This document shows, in pieces, positions 26,706 to 36,637 of a stretch of 64,000 nucleotides of DNA. Made by a program: the position numbers and the translations under genes. The DNA is from Bradyrhizobium sp. dw_411. GTDB taxonomy: Bacteria; Pseudomonadota; Alphaproteobacteria; Rhizobiales; Xanthobacteraceae. Below the pieces are notes generated by a model, which was not told the DNA's origin, ran no database searches, and worked only from the letters and a program-made list of their open reading frames with translations. How positions within the stretch are numbered: the stretch's first letter is position 1; every line of letters starts with the position of its first letter. The stretch lies in the NCBI RefSeq assembly GCF_018449695.1, contig NZ_JAAVUY010000026.1:1-64000 (forward strand). Direction: 5' to 3'.

Positions 26706-29207
26706 CTAGTTCGTCGTCGTCGTCGTACTGGCAAGAGTCCGCAGGCCCACCTGCAGCATGAAAGCATGGCCAAGTATGGGCGGTGACGTTGCCGTGGCAT
26801 AGGAATAGGATGTGACATAGTTGGCGGCGAGCACGAAGCAGTCGTCCACATAGCCTGCGCCGACCACATATTGATTGACCTGGTTGGCGACAAGATCCCA
26901 TCGCACGGCGCCGGTCGCCACCCAGTTCGTGGCGACCTTGACCGATCCGGTGACAAGAATGCCTTCGCGGCGCACCAGATAGCCGAGGTCCGGCTGGGCG
27001 GCATAGTCGCCATACATCACGCCGATCGACCAGCGGTCGAACACGGCGCGGCCCTCAGCCTCGAATCGCTGGACCTCTCCGGTCGCTTGGTCGAGGCGCG
27101 CGCGTGTGCTGAACGTATAGGTCCGGTTGGGCGAGTAGTTGAGGCTCGCGACATAATCCGATTTCGGGGTCTGCAGGCCGGAATCAACCGCGGTGTTGGT
27201 CACATCCGCCACCGCAAACGAGTTCATGCCGAATAGCTGATAGGATTGCCCGAACATCGCGGTGACCGAGCCGCCGCGATCGAATTGCGTGGTGACCTGC
27301 GCGCCGACATTGGCGCGGCCGCCGCCTTCCTCGCGGTCATAGCCGGAGAACTTGTCGACCGCGAACAGGTTGCTGGTGTCGAAGGTCATGCTCTGCGAAT
27401 CCTCGTTGGGCAATTTGCCCGCATAGGTTTCGTTGGGACGAATGATGACTTGGGCGATCGGCTCGATCGTCGTGGTGCCCCATGGCTGCACGTTGATGAA
27501 GGGGTAGCGATATTCGAGGCCGACCGTGGGCATCACACGCAGCGCGTTGGTGTTGCCGACCGGCAGATAGTTCGAAACACCCGGCTGGTTCGAGATATCG
27601 GCGTTGATCGCATCGGCCCGGACGCTGGCAAACGGCGTCCAGATTTCGCCCGCCGAGTCCGTGAAGGAGCGACGCCAGTCCACCTCGGCCGTCGCCCTTG
27701 TATAGGTGCCGGGCATGCCGCGCAGCAGGCAGTTGGCCGGCACGATGTTTCTGGCGGTATCGGCGGAAGTTGTCGACGCGCAGGTCCCGGCATTGGCGGC
27801 CGCGGTGTTGACCGGATCGAACACCGCGGTCTCGCGGGTCAGGTTGGTGAAGTTGGTCTTGTAGCTGAGCTCGCCGCCGAACACCGAATGGTTGATCACG
27901 TTGGAATAGTCGATCACCGGTGCCACGACCGGCACCTGGGACTGGTTACCCGACAGGCTGAGATAATAGATCGCGCGGGCGTCGAAGTAACTGCGATTGC
28001 CGACGCCGGTCAGATAGACCTGCGAGACCGCTTCGGTCGGCAGCGTCAGGAACGATTGCAGCGGGTCCTTGTACTGGGCCAGCCGGTAGTCCTGCAGCAG
28101 CATGTAGTCGGTGAGGGCGATGCCTTCCCAGCCCCAGACCCATTTATCGTTCAGCGCAAATTCGCCCTTGGTCTCGACGCCGCCGCGGAACTGACGGTCG
28201 CCGGGCTGGCCGGCGAAGGCGTCGGGGGACAGCTGGTCGATGCCGTAAGCGCGGATTTGATAGGAGCCGTCCAGCAGCCGTTCGCGGAACTCGGCCTGCA
28301 TGAACACGCCCTGCTTGCTGGTGATGCGCGGCGTGAAGGTCGCATCATAGTCAGGCGCAATCGCCCAGTAGAACGGGATGTCGACGCCGTAGCCGTAACC
28401 CGCAGCTTCGTTGAAGCCCGGCATCAGGAAGCCCGACTTGCGTTTGACGGTGGGATCGGGCGTTGAAAAATACGGCAGATACGCCATCGGAACGCCGAAG
28501 AACTCGAGCTGCGCGTTCTCGAAATACAACATCTTGTCGATCTGGTCGTGAATGATGCGCATTCCCTTGACCTGCCACAGCGGCGGTTTCTTCGGGTCGT
28601 CCCGGCAGGGCTCGCAGGCGGTGTAGACGCCGTTCTCGAACACGGTGTAGTTGCCGCTGGTGCGGTCGGCGCGGGTCGCAGCCATCCTGGTATGGTCGGC
28701 GGTATCGACCCGCAGCGAATCGACGAAGCCATCGCGGTAGTCGTCGCTCAAATCCAAGATGTTGGCGTAGGTGATCTTGCCGTCCGCATCGGTCATGCGG
28801 ATGTTGCCTTCCGCATGCAGCCGCTTGGTCTTCTGATCGTAGATGACCTTGTCGGCCTCGACGCTGGTGCCGTTGTAGAACATCTGCACGTTGCCGACCG
28901 CCGACACCCGCGAATTATTATAGTCGTAATCGACCTCGGTTGCCTGGACCAGCATCTGGCCGTCGCTGGAAGTCTTGGGCGGTTTCGGCCGGGGAGGGAT
29001 CGGATTGAAGGTGAAGCTCTGCGCGAAGGCGGGGGAGACGGCCAAAATGCCGGACACACCGGGAACCATGATGCCCAGAATCAGGAAGCCCAGAATCAGC
29101 GCAAAAACCTGTCCGGCGGCGGCAGCCAAGCGGGTACCATAGCGGCGCACATCGGCGCGCCGCTGGAACGCAGGCAAGCGTCTCGGGAGGGCGGCTACAA
29201 CTGCCAC
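26706..29207 (-). CDS. lptD: LPS-assembly protein LptD
   Basis: 833 aa from a GTG at 29207. The start was chosen because AGGAGG sits 7 bases upstream and the GTG shares one base with the lptG stop (TAGTG); the longer frame to 29273 is rejected. A signal sequence with an unusually long N region ends near SPAFAQ. Then the periplasmic LptD_N/OstA jellyroll (about 65-250, e.g. YDYNNSRVSAVGNVQMFYNG) and the C-terminal beta-barrel to the end. Cys pairs occur near 190 (CEPC), near 490-510 and near the C terminus, possible disulfides as in E. coli. Inserts LPS into the outer leaflet. Confidence 0.95.
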   Translation of the reverse strand: MAVVAALPRRLPAFQRRADVRRYGTRLAAAAGQVFALILGFLILGIMVPGVSGILAVSPAFAQSFTFNPIPPRPKPPKTSSDGQMLVQATEVDYDYNNSRVSAVGNVQMFYNGTSVEADKVIYDQKTKRLHAEGNIRMTDADGKITYANILDLSDDYRDGFVDSLRVDTADHTRMAATRADRTSGNYTVFENGVYTACEPCRDDPKKPPLWQVKGMRIIHDQIDKMLYFENAQLEFFGVPMAYLPYFSTPDPTVKRKSGFLMPGFNEAAGYGYGVDIPFYWAIAPDYDATFTPRITSKQGVFMQAEFRERLLDGSYQIRAYGIDQLSPDAFAGQPGDRQFRGGVETKGEFALNDKWVWGWEGIALTDYMLLQDYRLAQYKDPLQSFLTLPTEAVSQVYLTGVGNRSYFDARAIYYLSLSGNQSQVPVVAPVIDYSNVINHSVFGGELSYKTNFTNLTRETAVFDPVNTAAANAGTCASTTSADTARNIVPANCLLRGMPGTYTRATAEVDWRRSFTDSAGEIWTPFASVRADAINADISNQPGVSNYLPVGNTNALRVMPTVGLEYRYPFINVQPWGTTTIEPIAQVIIRPNETYAGKLPNEDSQSMTFDTSNLFAVDKFSGYDREEGGGRANVGAQVTTQFDRGGSVTAMFGQSYQLFGMNSFAVADVTNTAVDSGLQTPKSDYVASLNYSPNRTYTFSTRARLDQATGEVQRFEAEGRAVFDRWSIGVMYGDYAAQPDLGYLVRREGILVTGSVKVATNWVATGAVRWDLVANQVNQYVVGAGYVDDCFVLAANYVTSYSYATATSPPILGHAFMLQVGLRTLASTTTTTN

Positions 29208-30304
29208 TACCCGTCCTCCTGGTACAACAAGGCCAAAAAGCCGGTGAGGCCGCCCACGCACACGGGCAGCCACGCCGAAGCGATCGGATGCATCAACTCA
29301 GCCTTGCTCAAATCCTCAGTTACTTTCTGCAGCACGTAGAGCAGAAAGCCCGCACCCACGCCACTTAAAACCATCTTTTGCACGCCGCCGAAACGGAAGA
29401 AGCGCAGGCTGACAGCCGCTGCCAGCATGACCATTGCAGCCAGCAAAAACGGCTGTGCCAGCAGCTTGTGATACTGCAGCCGGTACCCGGCGGTCGCGAA
29501 TCCCGAACTTTCAGACGAGCGGATGTAGCCGGGTAGTTGCCAAAAAGACACAGTTTCAGGGGTCGAGAAACTGTTGCGAACCTGAGCCGGTGTCAGGCTG
29601 GTAGCGAGGGTGAAGCTGTCCTGATCGACTGGCGGTCCGTCGAGGGAATAACGCCGCACGGATTTGAACAACCAGCGGCCCTCTTCAAGCGTCGCCTCCT
29701 GCGCTTCGATTCGTTCCTTGAACTGGGAGTCGTTGTCGAATCGGAACACCGTCAGCCCGGTCAGCCGCGCACCCTGCTGCTCGCTGCGGGCGGCGTTGAT
29801 GATGGCCTGGCCCTCGCTGTTGATCTGGTTGATCCAGAATCCGGCCGCGTCCTGGATGCCGCCGCCGGGCGCCGAGCCGAACAGTTGCGCTTCCATCCGC
29901 TTGGAGATTTCGCGCAGATTGGCCGACATCGGATTATAGGCGACCGTTGCCAGGGTCCCGAGCAGGATCGCGCTGGCCAGCGCCGGCGCGATGAATTGCC
30001 AGGCGGAAACGCCCGCGGCGCGTGCGACCACCAGTTCCAGCCGCCGCGACAATGCCAGATAGCAGGTCATCGCCCCGATCAGGATGCAGAACGGCATCAT
30101 TTTTTCGAGCAGTTGCGGCACCCGGAATAGCGACGTTTCCGCGACCGTGATCGCGGAAGCCTCAACCAGACCCGATGTTTTCCTGACCATCTCAATGTAA
30201 TCGACCAGCACCAGCAGCACGAAGATGCTGGCAAACACCCCGAGCGCCGAGACCACGAAACGGCCGGCGAAATAACGCCCAAGCGTATTGGTTATCATGC
30301 TCAT
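29207..30304 (-). CDS. lptG: LPS export permease LptG
   Basis: 365 aa inner-membrane component of the LptB2FG transporter. Six predicted spans: one near 10-35, two near 55-120, then a periplasmic jellyroll of about 150 residues, and three at the C terminus. LptG sits between LptF and LptD; its ATG overlaps the lptF stop by 4 bases and its TAG overlaps the lptD start, so all three are translationally coupled. The ATPase LptB and periplasmic LptA/C are not in the window. Confidence 0.93.
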   Translation of the reverse strand: MSMITNTLGRYFAGRFVVSALGVFASIFVLLVLVDYIEMVRKTSGLVEASAITVAETSLFRVPQLLEKMMPFCILIGAMTCYLALSRRLELVVARAAGVSAWQFIAPALASAILLGTLATVAYNPMSANLREISKRMEAQLFGSAPGGGIQDAAGFWINQINSEGQAIINAARSEQQGARLTGLTVFRFDNDSQFKERIEAQEATLEEGRWLFKSVRRYSLDGPPVDQDSFTLATSLTPAQVRNSFSTPETVSFWQLPGYIRSSESSGFATAGYRLQYHKLLAQPFLLAAMVMLAAAVSLRFFRFGGVQKMVLSGVGAGFLLYVLQKVTEDLSKAELMHPIASAWLPVCVGGLTGFLALLYQEDG

Positions 30305-31470
30305 GCTGTGGCCGGGCGCCCGACAAGCCGCAGCAGACGTGCATTTGATTTGTTGATCGCCTCGAGCAATCCAGCCGGGGGCTCGATCACAATGCCACCG
30401 ATGATGATCCAGAAGCTTACGCCGATCGCTGCCGCCAGCATCAGATATTGAACGATCGGCGCGAATGGCGATTTCACGGCCATCACGGAACAGGCGAATC
30501 CCGCCATGCGCAGTCCGAACACCGCAAGGATGGCCCCGCCCATGGAAAAATTGCGGCTCTGGCGCGTGGTGCGCGGCGCGCCGAGGAAAGCAAAGGTGAG
30601 GGCGGCGAATGCGAACGGATAGATCGGCGACAGGAAGCGATCATGCAGTTCGGCGCGGAATTGTCCGGGTATTTGTCCGTAAACGGGATCGTTGTCCGCG
30701 GGCCAGAGCAATTCCCAGAGGTAGCGCTCGCGAATGCCCAGCGCGACATCGTGTCCCTGATTCGAGAATTTCGACATGTCGAATCCATAGCGGGCGAATG
30801 CGACCAGCGCCGGATCGCGTTTACCGAGTTCAAAGCGCTCGAGATTTCCGTCCTCGAGAATCAGAAACGAGCCGCTGTCGGTTTTTACGACAGTGCCGTG
30901 GTCGGCAACGATACTGACGCGTTCCTTGGGATCGCGGCGGTCATCAATAAAGACGCCGACCAGCAAACCGCCGGGTTGCCGCTCGCGGATACGGATGGTC
31001 AGGTTCTGGTCGAGCTGGGCGAAGCGGCCGGGTTGCAGAATGTTGGCGAGCACATCGGCGGTGATTTCGGCGTCCCATTGCTTGAGGCGGCGCATGCCGT
31101 CAGGGGCAAGATAGGAGGCGATGAAGGCCACCATGATCGCCACCACGCAGGTGGCATAGAGGAAGGGGCGGAACAGCCGGAACGGCGACAGCCCGGCCGC
31201 GTTCATCACGATGATTTCCGAATCGGTCGCGAGCTTGTTGAGGGTGTGCGAAACCGCGATCATCAAGGCGATCGGCGAGATGATCAGGACCAGCGCCGGA
31301 ATCACCAGGCTGGTGACGCCGAGGAAGGTCAGGATCGTCTGGCCCTGACTGGTCATCAGGTCGATGCCGCGCAACGCCTGCGTAATCCAGATCACGCCCG
31401 TCAGGCTGACCAGAACCAGCGCAAACGACGCAAGCGTCGTGCGGAAGATATACTTGTCGATCGACCCCAT
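30301..31470 (-). CDS. lptF: LPS export permease LptF
   Basis: 389 aa from the ATG at 31470 (MGSIDKYIFRTTL); the frame open to 31779 is not supported. Same fold as LptG: N-terminal span near 12-35, spans near 55-120, periplasmic jellyroll about 130-265, three C-terminal spans. First gene of the lptF-lptG-lptD-surA-pdxA-rsmA run, divergent from pepA. Confidence 0.94.
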   Translation of the reverse strand: MGSIDKYIFRTTLASFALVLVSLTGVIWITQALRGIDLMTSQGQTILTFLGVTSLVIPALVLIISPIALMIAVSHTLNKLATDSEIIVMNAAGLSPFRLFRPFLYATCVVAIMVAFIASYLAPDGMRRLKQWDAEITADVLANILQPGRFAQLDQNLTIRIRERQPGGLLVGVFIDDRRDPKERVSIVADHGTVVKTDSGSFLILEDGNLERFELGKRDPALVAFARYGFDMSKFSNQGHDVALGIRERYLWELLWPADNDPVYGQIPGQFRAELHDRFLSPIYPFAFAALTFAFLGAPRTTRQSRNFSMGGAILAVFGLRMAGFACSVMAVKSPFAPIVQYLMLAAAIGVSFWIIIGGIVIEPPAGLLEAINKSNARLLRLVGRPATA

Positions 31471-31817
31471 CGTGACCGTACGATCCCACCTTGCGAGCTT
31501 GAACTGCGGTGCAACCAAACCCGAAAACCGGGTTCCCCTTTGGTTGCGCCAGCATTCATCCAGCCAGCTCACTCTCTCACTACCATCCCTTTGATCCGTC
31601 AACAAAATGGCTGAGCCAAGGCACCTTTCCAATATGGTTAATAATTCGCCTATGTGGCCGTCCAGCCACGGCGGCGCTTGGCAGCACGGCGGTGGACAGG
31701 CCATAGTGCTGCGAAACACGCTCTTGACGGATGTGCAGCGCAGCCGGAAGAGAACATTCGAAGCACCCCGGCGGGTCACCGACCCCTGCGACAGCCCTGA
31801 TTTTGGAGGATTTACCT
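31471..31817. other. Divergent promoter region between lptF and pepA
   Basis: About 350 bases between the two start codons. It should hold promoters in both directions. Frames that cross it (extensions of lptF and pepA) show no conserved sequence. The pepA ribosome-binding site GGAGGA (31805-31810) is strong. I could not identify a specific operator. Confidence 0.5.
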
Positions 31818-33320
31818 ATGACCGACGCCGTCAAGGTCGGCTTCGTCCCGTTTTCCACCGCCCCGCGGGGTATTCTGGTGGTTTTCTGCGACGATACGTT
31901 GAAGCTCGGCGCGGCCACCCGCAAGGTGCTAGGGAGCGCGGCCGATCTCGTCAAGCGCGCCGCCGCGACCAGCCAGTTCAAGGGCAAAAACGGCTCGGCG
32001 CTCGATATTCTGGCGCCCGCGGGTCTCAAGGTCTCGCGCCTGATCGTGGTCGGCGCCGGCAAGCTCTCCGCGCTCAAGGAAAGCGACTTTCTGAAATTTG
32101 GCGGCGTCGCCGCCGGCAAACTGCGCGCCGGCAATGATGCGGCGACGATCATCGCGGAATTGCCTGAGGGCGCCATGAAGCCCGATCAGGCTGCCGCGAT
32201 CGGGGCCGGCGTGCGGCTGCGCGCCTACAAGTTCGATCGCTACAAGACCAAGAAAAAGGATGGCGAGGACGGCGCATTGCATGCCGATATTTCGGTCGCG
32301 GTGGACGATGTCGGCGCGGCGCGCAAGGCGTTCGCGCCGGATTCGCACATTGTCGATGGCGTCATCACTGCTCGCGATCTCGTCAACGAGCCGCCCAACA
32401 TATTATTCCCGGTGGAGTTTGCGCGCCGCGCCGCTCAGTTGCGCAAGCTCGGCGTCGATGTCGAGATCCTCGACGTCAAGGCGATGACCAAACTCGGAAT
32501 GGGCGCACTGCTCGGCGTGGCCCAGGGCTCGACGCAGCCGGGCCGCACCGTGATCATGCGCTGGAACGGCGGCAAGCGCGGCGATGCGCCGGTGGCTTTT
32601 ATCGGCAAGGGCGTTTGTTTCGATACCGGCGGCATTTCGATCAAGGGCGCCTCCGGTATGGAGGATATGAAGGGTGACATGGGCGGCGCGGCCTGCGTGG
32701 TCGGATTGATGCAGGCACTGGCTGCGCGAAAGGCAAAGGTCAATGCGGTCGGCGCCATCGGTCTCGTCGAGAACATGCCCGACGGCAACGCGCAGCGTCC
32801 CGGCGATATCGTGACCTCGATGTCCGGCCAGACCATCGAGATCATCAATACCGACGCCGAAGGCCGGCTGGTTCTGGCCGACGTGCTCTGGCACGTGGCC
32901 AAGAAGTTCAAGCCGAAATTCATGGTCGATCTCGCCACGCTCACCGGCGCAATCATGGTTGCGCTCGGCACCGAATATGCCGGGATGTTTTCCAACAATG
33001 ATGAACTGGCCGAACGCCTGAGCAAGGTCGGCCTCGAAACGGGCGAGCGGGTCTGGCGCATGCCGCTCGGTCCGGAATACGACAAGCAGATCGATTCGCA
33101 ATTCGCCGACATGAAGAACACCGGCACCCGCAATGGCGGTTCGATTACTGCCGCCCAGTTCCTGCAGCGCTTCGTCGACGGCACGCCATGGGCCCATCTC
33201 GACATCGCGGGAACGGCGATGGGCGCGCCGAAAACTGAGATCAATCAGAGTTGGGGTTCGGGCTATGGCGTCCGGCTGCTGGAGCGGCTGGTGGCGGAGT
33301 ATTACGAAGGCAAAAAATAG
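31818..33320 (+). CDS. pepA: Leucyl aminopeptidase (M17)
   Basis: 500 aa from the ATG 7 bases after GGAGGA. N-terminal macro-like domain (1-190) and C-terminal M17 catalytic domain with IGKGVCFDTGGISIKG (metal Lys/Asp) and NTDAEGRLVLADVL (metal Asp/Glu and catalytic Arg). Hexameric two-metal enzyme cleaving N-terminal residues from peptides; in E. coli PepA also binds DNA, which cannot be inferred here. holC follows 11 bases after its stop, as in many proteobacteria. Confidence 0.97.
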   Translation: MTDAVKVGFVPFSTAPRGILVVFCDDTLKLGAATRKVLGSAADLVKRAAATSQFKGKNGSALDILAPAGLKVSRLIVVGAGKLSALKESDFLKFGGVAAGKLRAGNDAATIIAELPEGAMKPDQAAAIGAGVRLRAYKFDRYKTKKKDGEDGALHADISVAVDDVGAARKAFAPDSHIVDGVITARDLVNEPPNILFPVEFARRAAQLRKLGVDVEILDVKAMTKLGMGALLGVAQGSTQPGRTVIMRWNGGKRGDAPVAFIGKGVCFDTGGISIKGASGMEDMKGDMGGAACVVGLMQALAARKAKVNAVGAIGLVENMPDGNAQRPGDIVTSMSGQTIEIINTDAEGRLVLADVLWHVAKKFKPKFMVDLATLTGAIMVALGTEYAGMFSNNDELAERLSKVGLETGERVWRMPLGPEYDKQIDSQFADMKNTGTRNGGSITAAQFLQRFVDGTPWAHLDIAGTAMGAPKTEINQSWGSGYGVRLLERLVAEYYEGKK

Positions 33321-33331
33321 CTGCAAACCGG

Positions 33332-33784
33332 ATGACGGAAGTTCTGTTCTACCATCTGCAGGACATGACGCTCGAGAGCGTGTTGCCGCCGCTGCTCGAG
33401 AAATCGCTGGAGCGTGGCTGGCGGGTGGTGGTGCAGTCGACGTCGCAGGAACGCGCCGACGCGCTCGACGCGCATCTGTGGACCTATCGCGACGATTCGT
33501 TCCTGCCGCACGCCACCTGGCGCGTGGGCGATGCCGCGGATCAGCCGATCGTGCTGGCGGTCGAGGAGGGCAATCCGAATCGGGCCAATGTCCGGTTCCT
33601 GGTCGACAGCGCGCCATTACCGGCGGATTCGGAGACCTATGATCGAGTGGTTCTGGTCTTCAATGGCGACGACGGTGAGGCGCTCGCTGCAGCGCGAAGT
33701 GCCTGGACCGATTGCAAGAAACGGGGTTTCGAAGTCACATATTGGCAGGCTGACGAGCGGGGCCGGTGGCAGCGGCGGGAATAG
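33332..33784 (+). CDS. holC: DNA polymerase III chi subunit
   Basis: 150 aa. MTEVLFYHL at the start and the RGWRVVVQSTSQERADALDA segment are typical of HolC, followed by WTYRDDSFLPHA. Chi links the clamp loader (through psi, which alphaproteobacteria generally lack) to single-strand binding protein. Start at 33332; the frame open from 33251 overlaps pepA. The pepA-holC pair is a conserved neighbourhood. Confidence 0.93.
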   Translation: MTEVLFYHLQDMTLESVLPPLLEKSLERGWRVVVQSTSQERADALDAHLWTYRDDSFLPHATWRVGDAADQPIVLAVEEGNPNRANVRFLVDSAPLPADSETYDRVVLVFNGDDGEALAAARSAWTDCKKRGFEVTYWQADERGRWQRRE

Positions 33785-33904
33785 CGATATAAGGCAATTA
33801 ATGATAATCTGCAGTTTCAGTCCGTGAGCTTGCCTATAGCCACGGTCGTGCCGCAAAGTGATGGTGGGACAACCTCTTAGGGCGGAATTGGGACTTATTT
33901 CATC

Positions 33905-34465
33905 GTGCAAGACAAATACCGTCACGGAAAACGAATGCTGGCGTTGCTGCTGTTTGCCCCCTTGATGGCGGGCTGCGCGGGCACGTCCGATATGTTTTCC
34001 TCGGATCTTTTGTCGAAAGACGCGGAATGGTTTTCCCGCAGCGGCAGGATTTTCGTCAAGAACGTGTCGATTGAAACGCCGCCACTGACCCCTGACAAAC
34101 CGGTCATGGCCGAAGACCTTGTCAGCGCCGAAGGCTTTTGCCCGGGCATGAGTTCGGCAGGCGTTCCTGCCAATGCCAACGCGCTGGCCGATGGCGCCGC
34201 CGCGCCCGCGCCTGCGACCACGGGAACCGTCGCGCTCGGCCATACCGAATGCGATGTGGTTCGCGGAATTGGCGCGCCAGACAACGTCAGTCTCTCGAAT
34301 AGTCCCCGCGGCGATCGGGTGGCGGTCGTCAATTATTCGCGCGGACAACGCGCCGGCATCTACACCTTCACGGGCGGGCGGCTGACATCGATCGAGCGCG
34401 GATCCGATCCGGTGATCGAGCCGAAACCTGCAAAACCCAAAAAGAAGAAGCCGGCCGCGACCTGA
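33905..34465 (+). CDS. Hypothetical lipoprotein
   Basis: 186 aa from GTG 33905. The n-region (QDKYRHGKR), hydrophobic stretch and lipobox LMAGC with Cys23 mark a lipoprotein signal. A start at the ATG 33935 would remove the basic n-region, so the GTG is favoured. Mature part: about 75 residues of polar sequence with VKNVSIETPP, an Ala-rich linker, a compact segment GHTECDVVRGIGAPDNV that resembles SmpA/BamE-like small lipoproteins (inference), and a Lys/Pro-rich C terminus PKPAKPKKKKPAAT. Converges on the ABC-F gene. Confidence 0.78.
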   Translation: MQDKYRHGKRMLALLLFAPLMAGCAGTSDMFSSDLLSKDAEWFSRSGRIFVKNVSIETPPLTPDKPVMAEDLVSAEGFCPGMSSAGVPANANALADGAAAPAPATTGTVALGHTECDVVRGIGAPDNVSLSNSPRGDRVAVVNYSRGQRAGIYTFTGGRLTSIERGSDPVIEPKPAKPKKKKPAAT

Positions 34466-34502
34466 TCGCGTTTCGAACTGTTTTCAACCGGTACTGATCG
34501 GT

Positions 34503-36365
34503 TCAGCCCGTCGCTTCGTCATATTGTGAACTCGCTGCCAGCCACTCTTCCTCGGCCCGCTGTAAGGCGTTCTCCGCGCCGGCACGCGCCTTGCTGAGCT
34601 GGGCCGCCTGTTTCGGATCGCGCTTGAACAAATCCGGCAACGCGAGCGCCGTGTCGATTTTGGAAATGATGCCGTTGATGCGCGCGATTTCGGCCTCTGC
34701 CTCTGAAATCTTCTGCTTCAGCGGGATGCGCTTTTCCTTGCTGCGCGCCGGCTTGTCGCGCTCGTTGTTGCCGCGGTCGCGCGAATTGGTCCGCATGCCG
34801 CGTGCCGACAACACCATGCGGCGATAATCGTCGAGGTCGCCATCGTAAGCCGTAACCTTGTGATCGGCGACCACCCACAATTGATCGGCGCAGGCTTCGA
34901 TCAGATAGCGATCATGGGAGACCATGATGACCGCGCCGGGAAAATCATTGATAGCCTCGGCCAGCGCCGCGCGGCTGTCGATGTCCAGATGGTTGGTCGG
35001 CTCGTCCAGGATGATCATGTTGGGACCGTAGAAGGTCGCCAGACCCAGCAACAGCCGGGCTTTTTCGCCGCCCGACAGGCTCTTGACCAGCGTGTCGCCG
35101 GCCTTGCCGGAAAAGCCGATCGCGCCGGTGCGCCCGCGCACTTTGGTTTCAGGGGCGTCCGGCATCAGCCGGCGAACGTGATCGTAGGGCGAGCCGTCGA
35201 GATTGAGTTCATCGACCTGATGCTGCGCGAAATAGCCGATCGAGAGCTTTTCGGCGCGGGTGACGTGGCCGGAGAACGGCGGCAGCTTGTTGGCAAGCAG
35301 CTTGACCAGCGTCGATTTGCCGTTGCCGTTGGAGCCGAGCAAAGCGATGCGGTCGTCGGTGTCGATGCGGAGCGTAACGCGATTGAGCACCGGCTTTTTC
35401 GGATCGTAACCGACAGAGACGTCGTCGACCGCGATGATCGGCGGCGACAGCATTTTCTCAGGGATAGGAAACGAGATTTCGCGCACATCCTGCGTCACCA
35501 GCGCGGTCACCGGCTTCATTCTTTCCAGCATCTTGACGCGGGATTGGGCCTGACGGGCTTTCGAGGCCTTGGCCTTGAAGCGATCGACAAAGTCCTGCAG
35601 ACGCTTGCGCTCGTCGGCTTGCCGCTTGGCGTGCTTGGCATCGAGCATTTCGCGCGTCGCGCGCTGCTCCTCGAACGACGAGTAAGTCCCCTTGTAAAGC
35701 GTCAGCTTGCCGCGATCGAGGTGCAGGATCTGATCGACCGATGTGTCGAGCAGATCGCGGTCATGGCTGATCACGATCACCGTGCGCGGATAATTCGCCA
35801 GATGGTCCTCGAGCCACAGCGTGCCTTCGAGATCGAGATAGTTGGTCGGCTCGTCGAGCAGCAGAAGATCGGGCGCTGAAAACAAGGTCGCCGCGAGCGC
35901 CACGCGCATGCGCCAGCCGCCGGAAAATTCCGAACAGGATCTGGCCTGGTCAGCGGTGGAAAATCCGAGGCCGCTGAGGATCGCGGCGGCGCGGGCAGGG
36001 GCGGAATGCGCGTCGATATCCACCAGCCGGGTTTGAATGTCGGCGATGCGGGTCGGATCGTGCGCAGTTTCCGCTTCATGCATCAGCGCTTCGCGCTCAA
36101 GGTCGGCCTTGAGCACGACATTGATGAGGCTTTCCGGGCCGTCCGGGGCTTCCTGCGCGAGACTGCCGACGCGCCAGCGTGGCGGAATGCTGATGCTACC
36201 GGATTCGGTGGGCAATTCGCCACGGATCGCGTGAAACAGCGTCGATTTACCGACACCGTTGCGGCCGACAAAGCCCACGCGCGCACCGGGAACGATTTGC
36301 GCGGAGCTACTATCGATCAGAAGCCGTCCGGCAATCCGGATCGAAATATCGGTGATTGAAAGCAT
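34503..36365 (-). CDS. ABC-F family ATPase
   Basis: 620 aa from the ATG at 36365 (MLSITDISIRIAG). Two ABC domains without membrane segments: Walker A GRNGVGKST near residue 38 and GSNGNGKST near 335, signatures EFSGGWRMR and LSGGEKARL, Walker B LLLLDEPTNYLDL and MIILDEPTNHLD, and a charged linker near 235-290 (the P-site tRNA interaction motif of ABC-F). The C terminus (530-620) is a Lys/Glu/Ala-rich coiled coil like that of Uup/EttA relatives. ABC-F proteins act on the ribosome; this one is a housekeeping type rather than a recognised resistance factor. Start 27 bases further upstream is possible. Confidence 0.92.
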   Translation of the reverse strand: MLSITDISIRIAGRLLIDSSSAQIVPGARVGFVGRNGVGKSTLFHAIRGELPTESGSISIPPRWRVGSLAQEAPDGPESLINVVLKADLEREALMHEAETAHDPTRIADIQTRLVDIDAHSAPARAAAILSGLGFSTADQARSCSEFSGGWRMRVALAATLFSAPDLLLLDEPTNYLDLEGTLWLEDHLANYPRTVIVISHDRDLLDTSVDQILHLDRGKLTLYKGTYSSFEEQRATREMLDAKHAKRQADERKRLQDFVDRFKAKASKARQAQSRVKMLERMKPVTALVTQDVREISFPIPEKMLSPPIIAVDDVSVGYDPKKPVLNRVTLRIDTDDRIALLGSNGNGKSTLVKLLANKLPPFSGHVTRAEKLSIGYFAQHQVDELNLDGSPYDHVRRLMPDAPETKVRGRTGAIGFSGKAGDTLVKSLSGGEKARLLLGLATFYGPNMIILDEPTNHLDIDSRAALAEAINDFPGAVIMVSHDRYLIEACADQLWVVADHKVTAYDGDLDDYRRMVLSARGMRTNSRDRGNNERDKPARSKEKRIPLKQKISEAEAEIARINGIISKIDTALALPDLFKRDPKQAAQLSKARAGAENALQRAEEEWLAASSQYDEATG

Positions 36366-36454
36366 GCGGGGCTTTTCACCGGAGCCATCCAAAAACGCAA
36401 CCGGTTTATTGCCCCAAATAACGGCGCGATGGGCTCTTATGCCGTAATATAGGG

Positions 36455-36637
36455 CTAGTTAGCCATGCCGACTTCGTCACGTCTGCGTAACTCGTCCAAC
36501 AGGTGCTGGAGGTGGGACGACAGTCCTGAAGTATCCGGGCGAAGGCTCTGCTGCAGCCGTTCACCCACGGCATCGCAGATCGATCGGCTGGTCTTGCGAT
36601 CGATCCCTTCGCTGTCGTTGTTGATTCGGCTGTTCAT
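36455..36637 (-). CDS. Small hypothetical protein (60 aa)
   Basis: ATG with GGAA 7 bases upstream. The sequence has two amphipathic helices, around 20-32 (ICDAVGERLQQSL) and 39-55 (LSSHLQHLLDELRRRDE), separated by a Pro/Ser turn. No membrane span, signal or catalytic motif. The helix-turn-helix layout with a terminal DELRRRDE loosely recalls NepR-type anti-sigma proteins, but the key NepR residues do not align well. It is upstream of and codirectional with the ABC-F gene; I recall similar small proteins in Bradyrhizobium but could not check. Confidence 0.6.
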   Translation of the reverse strand: MNSRINNDSEGIDRKTSRSICDAVGERLQQSLRPDTSGLSSHLQHLLDELRRRDEVGMAN

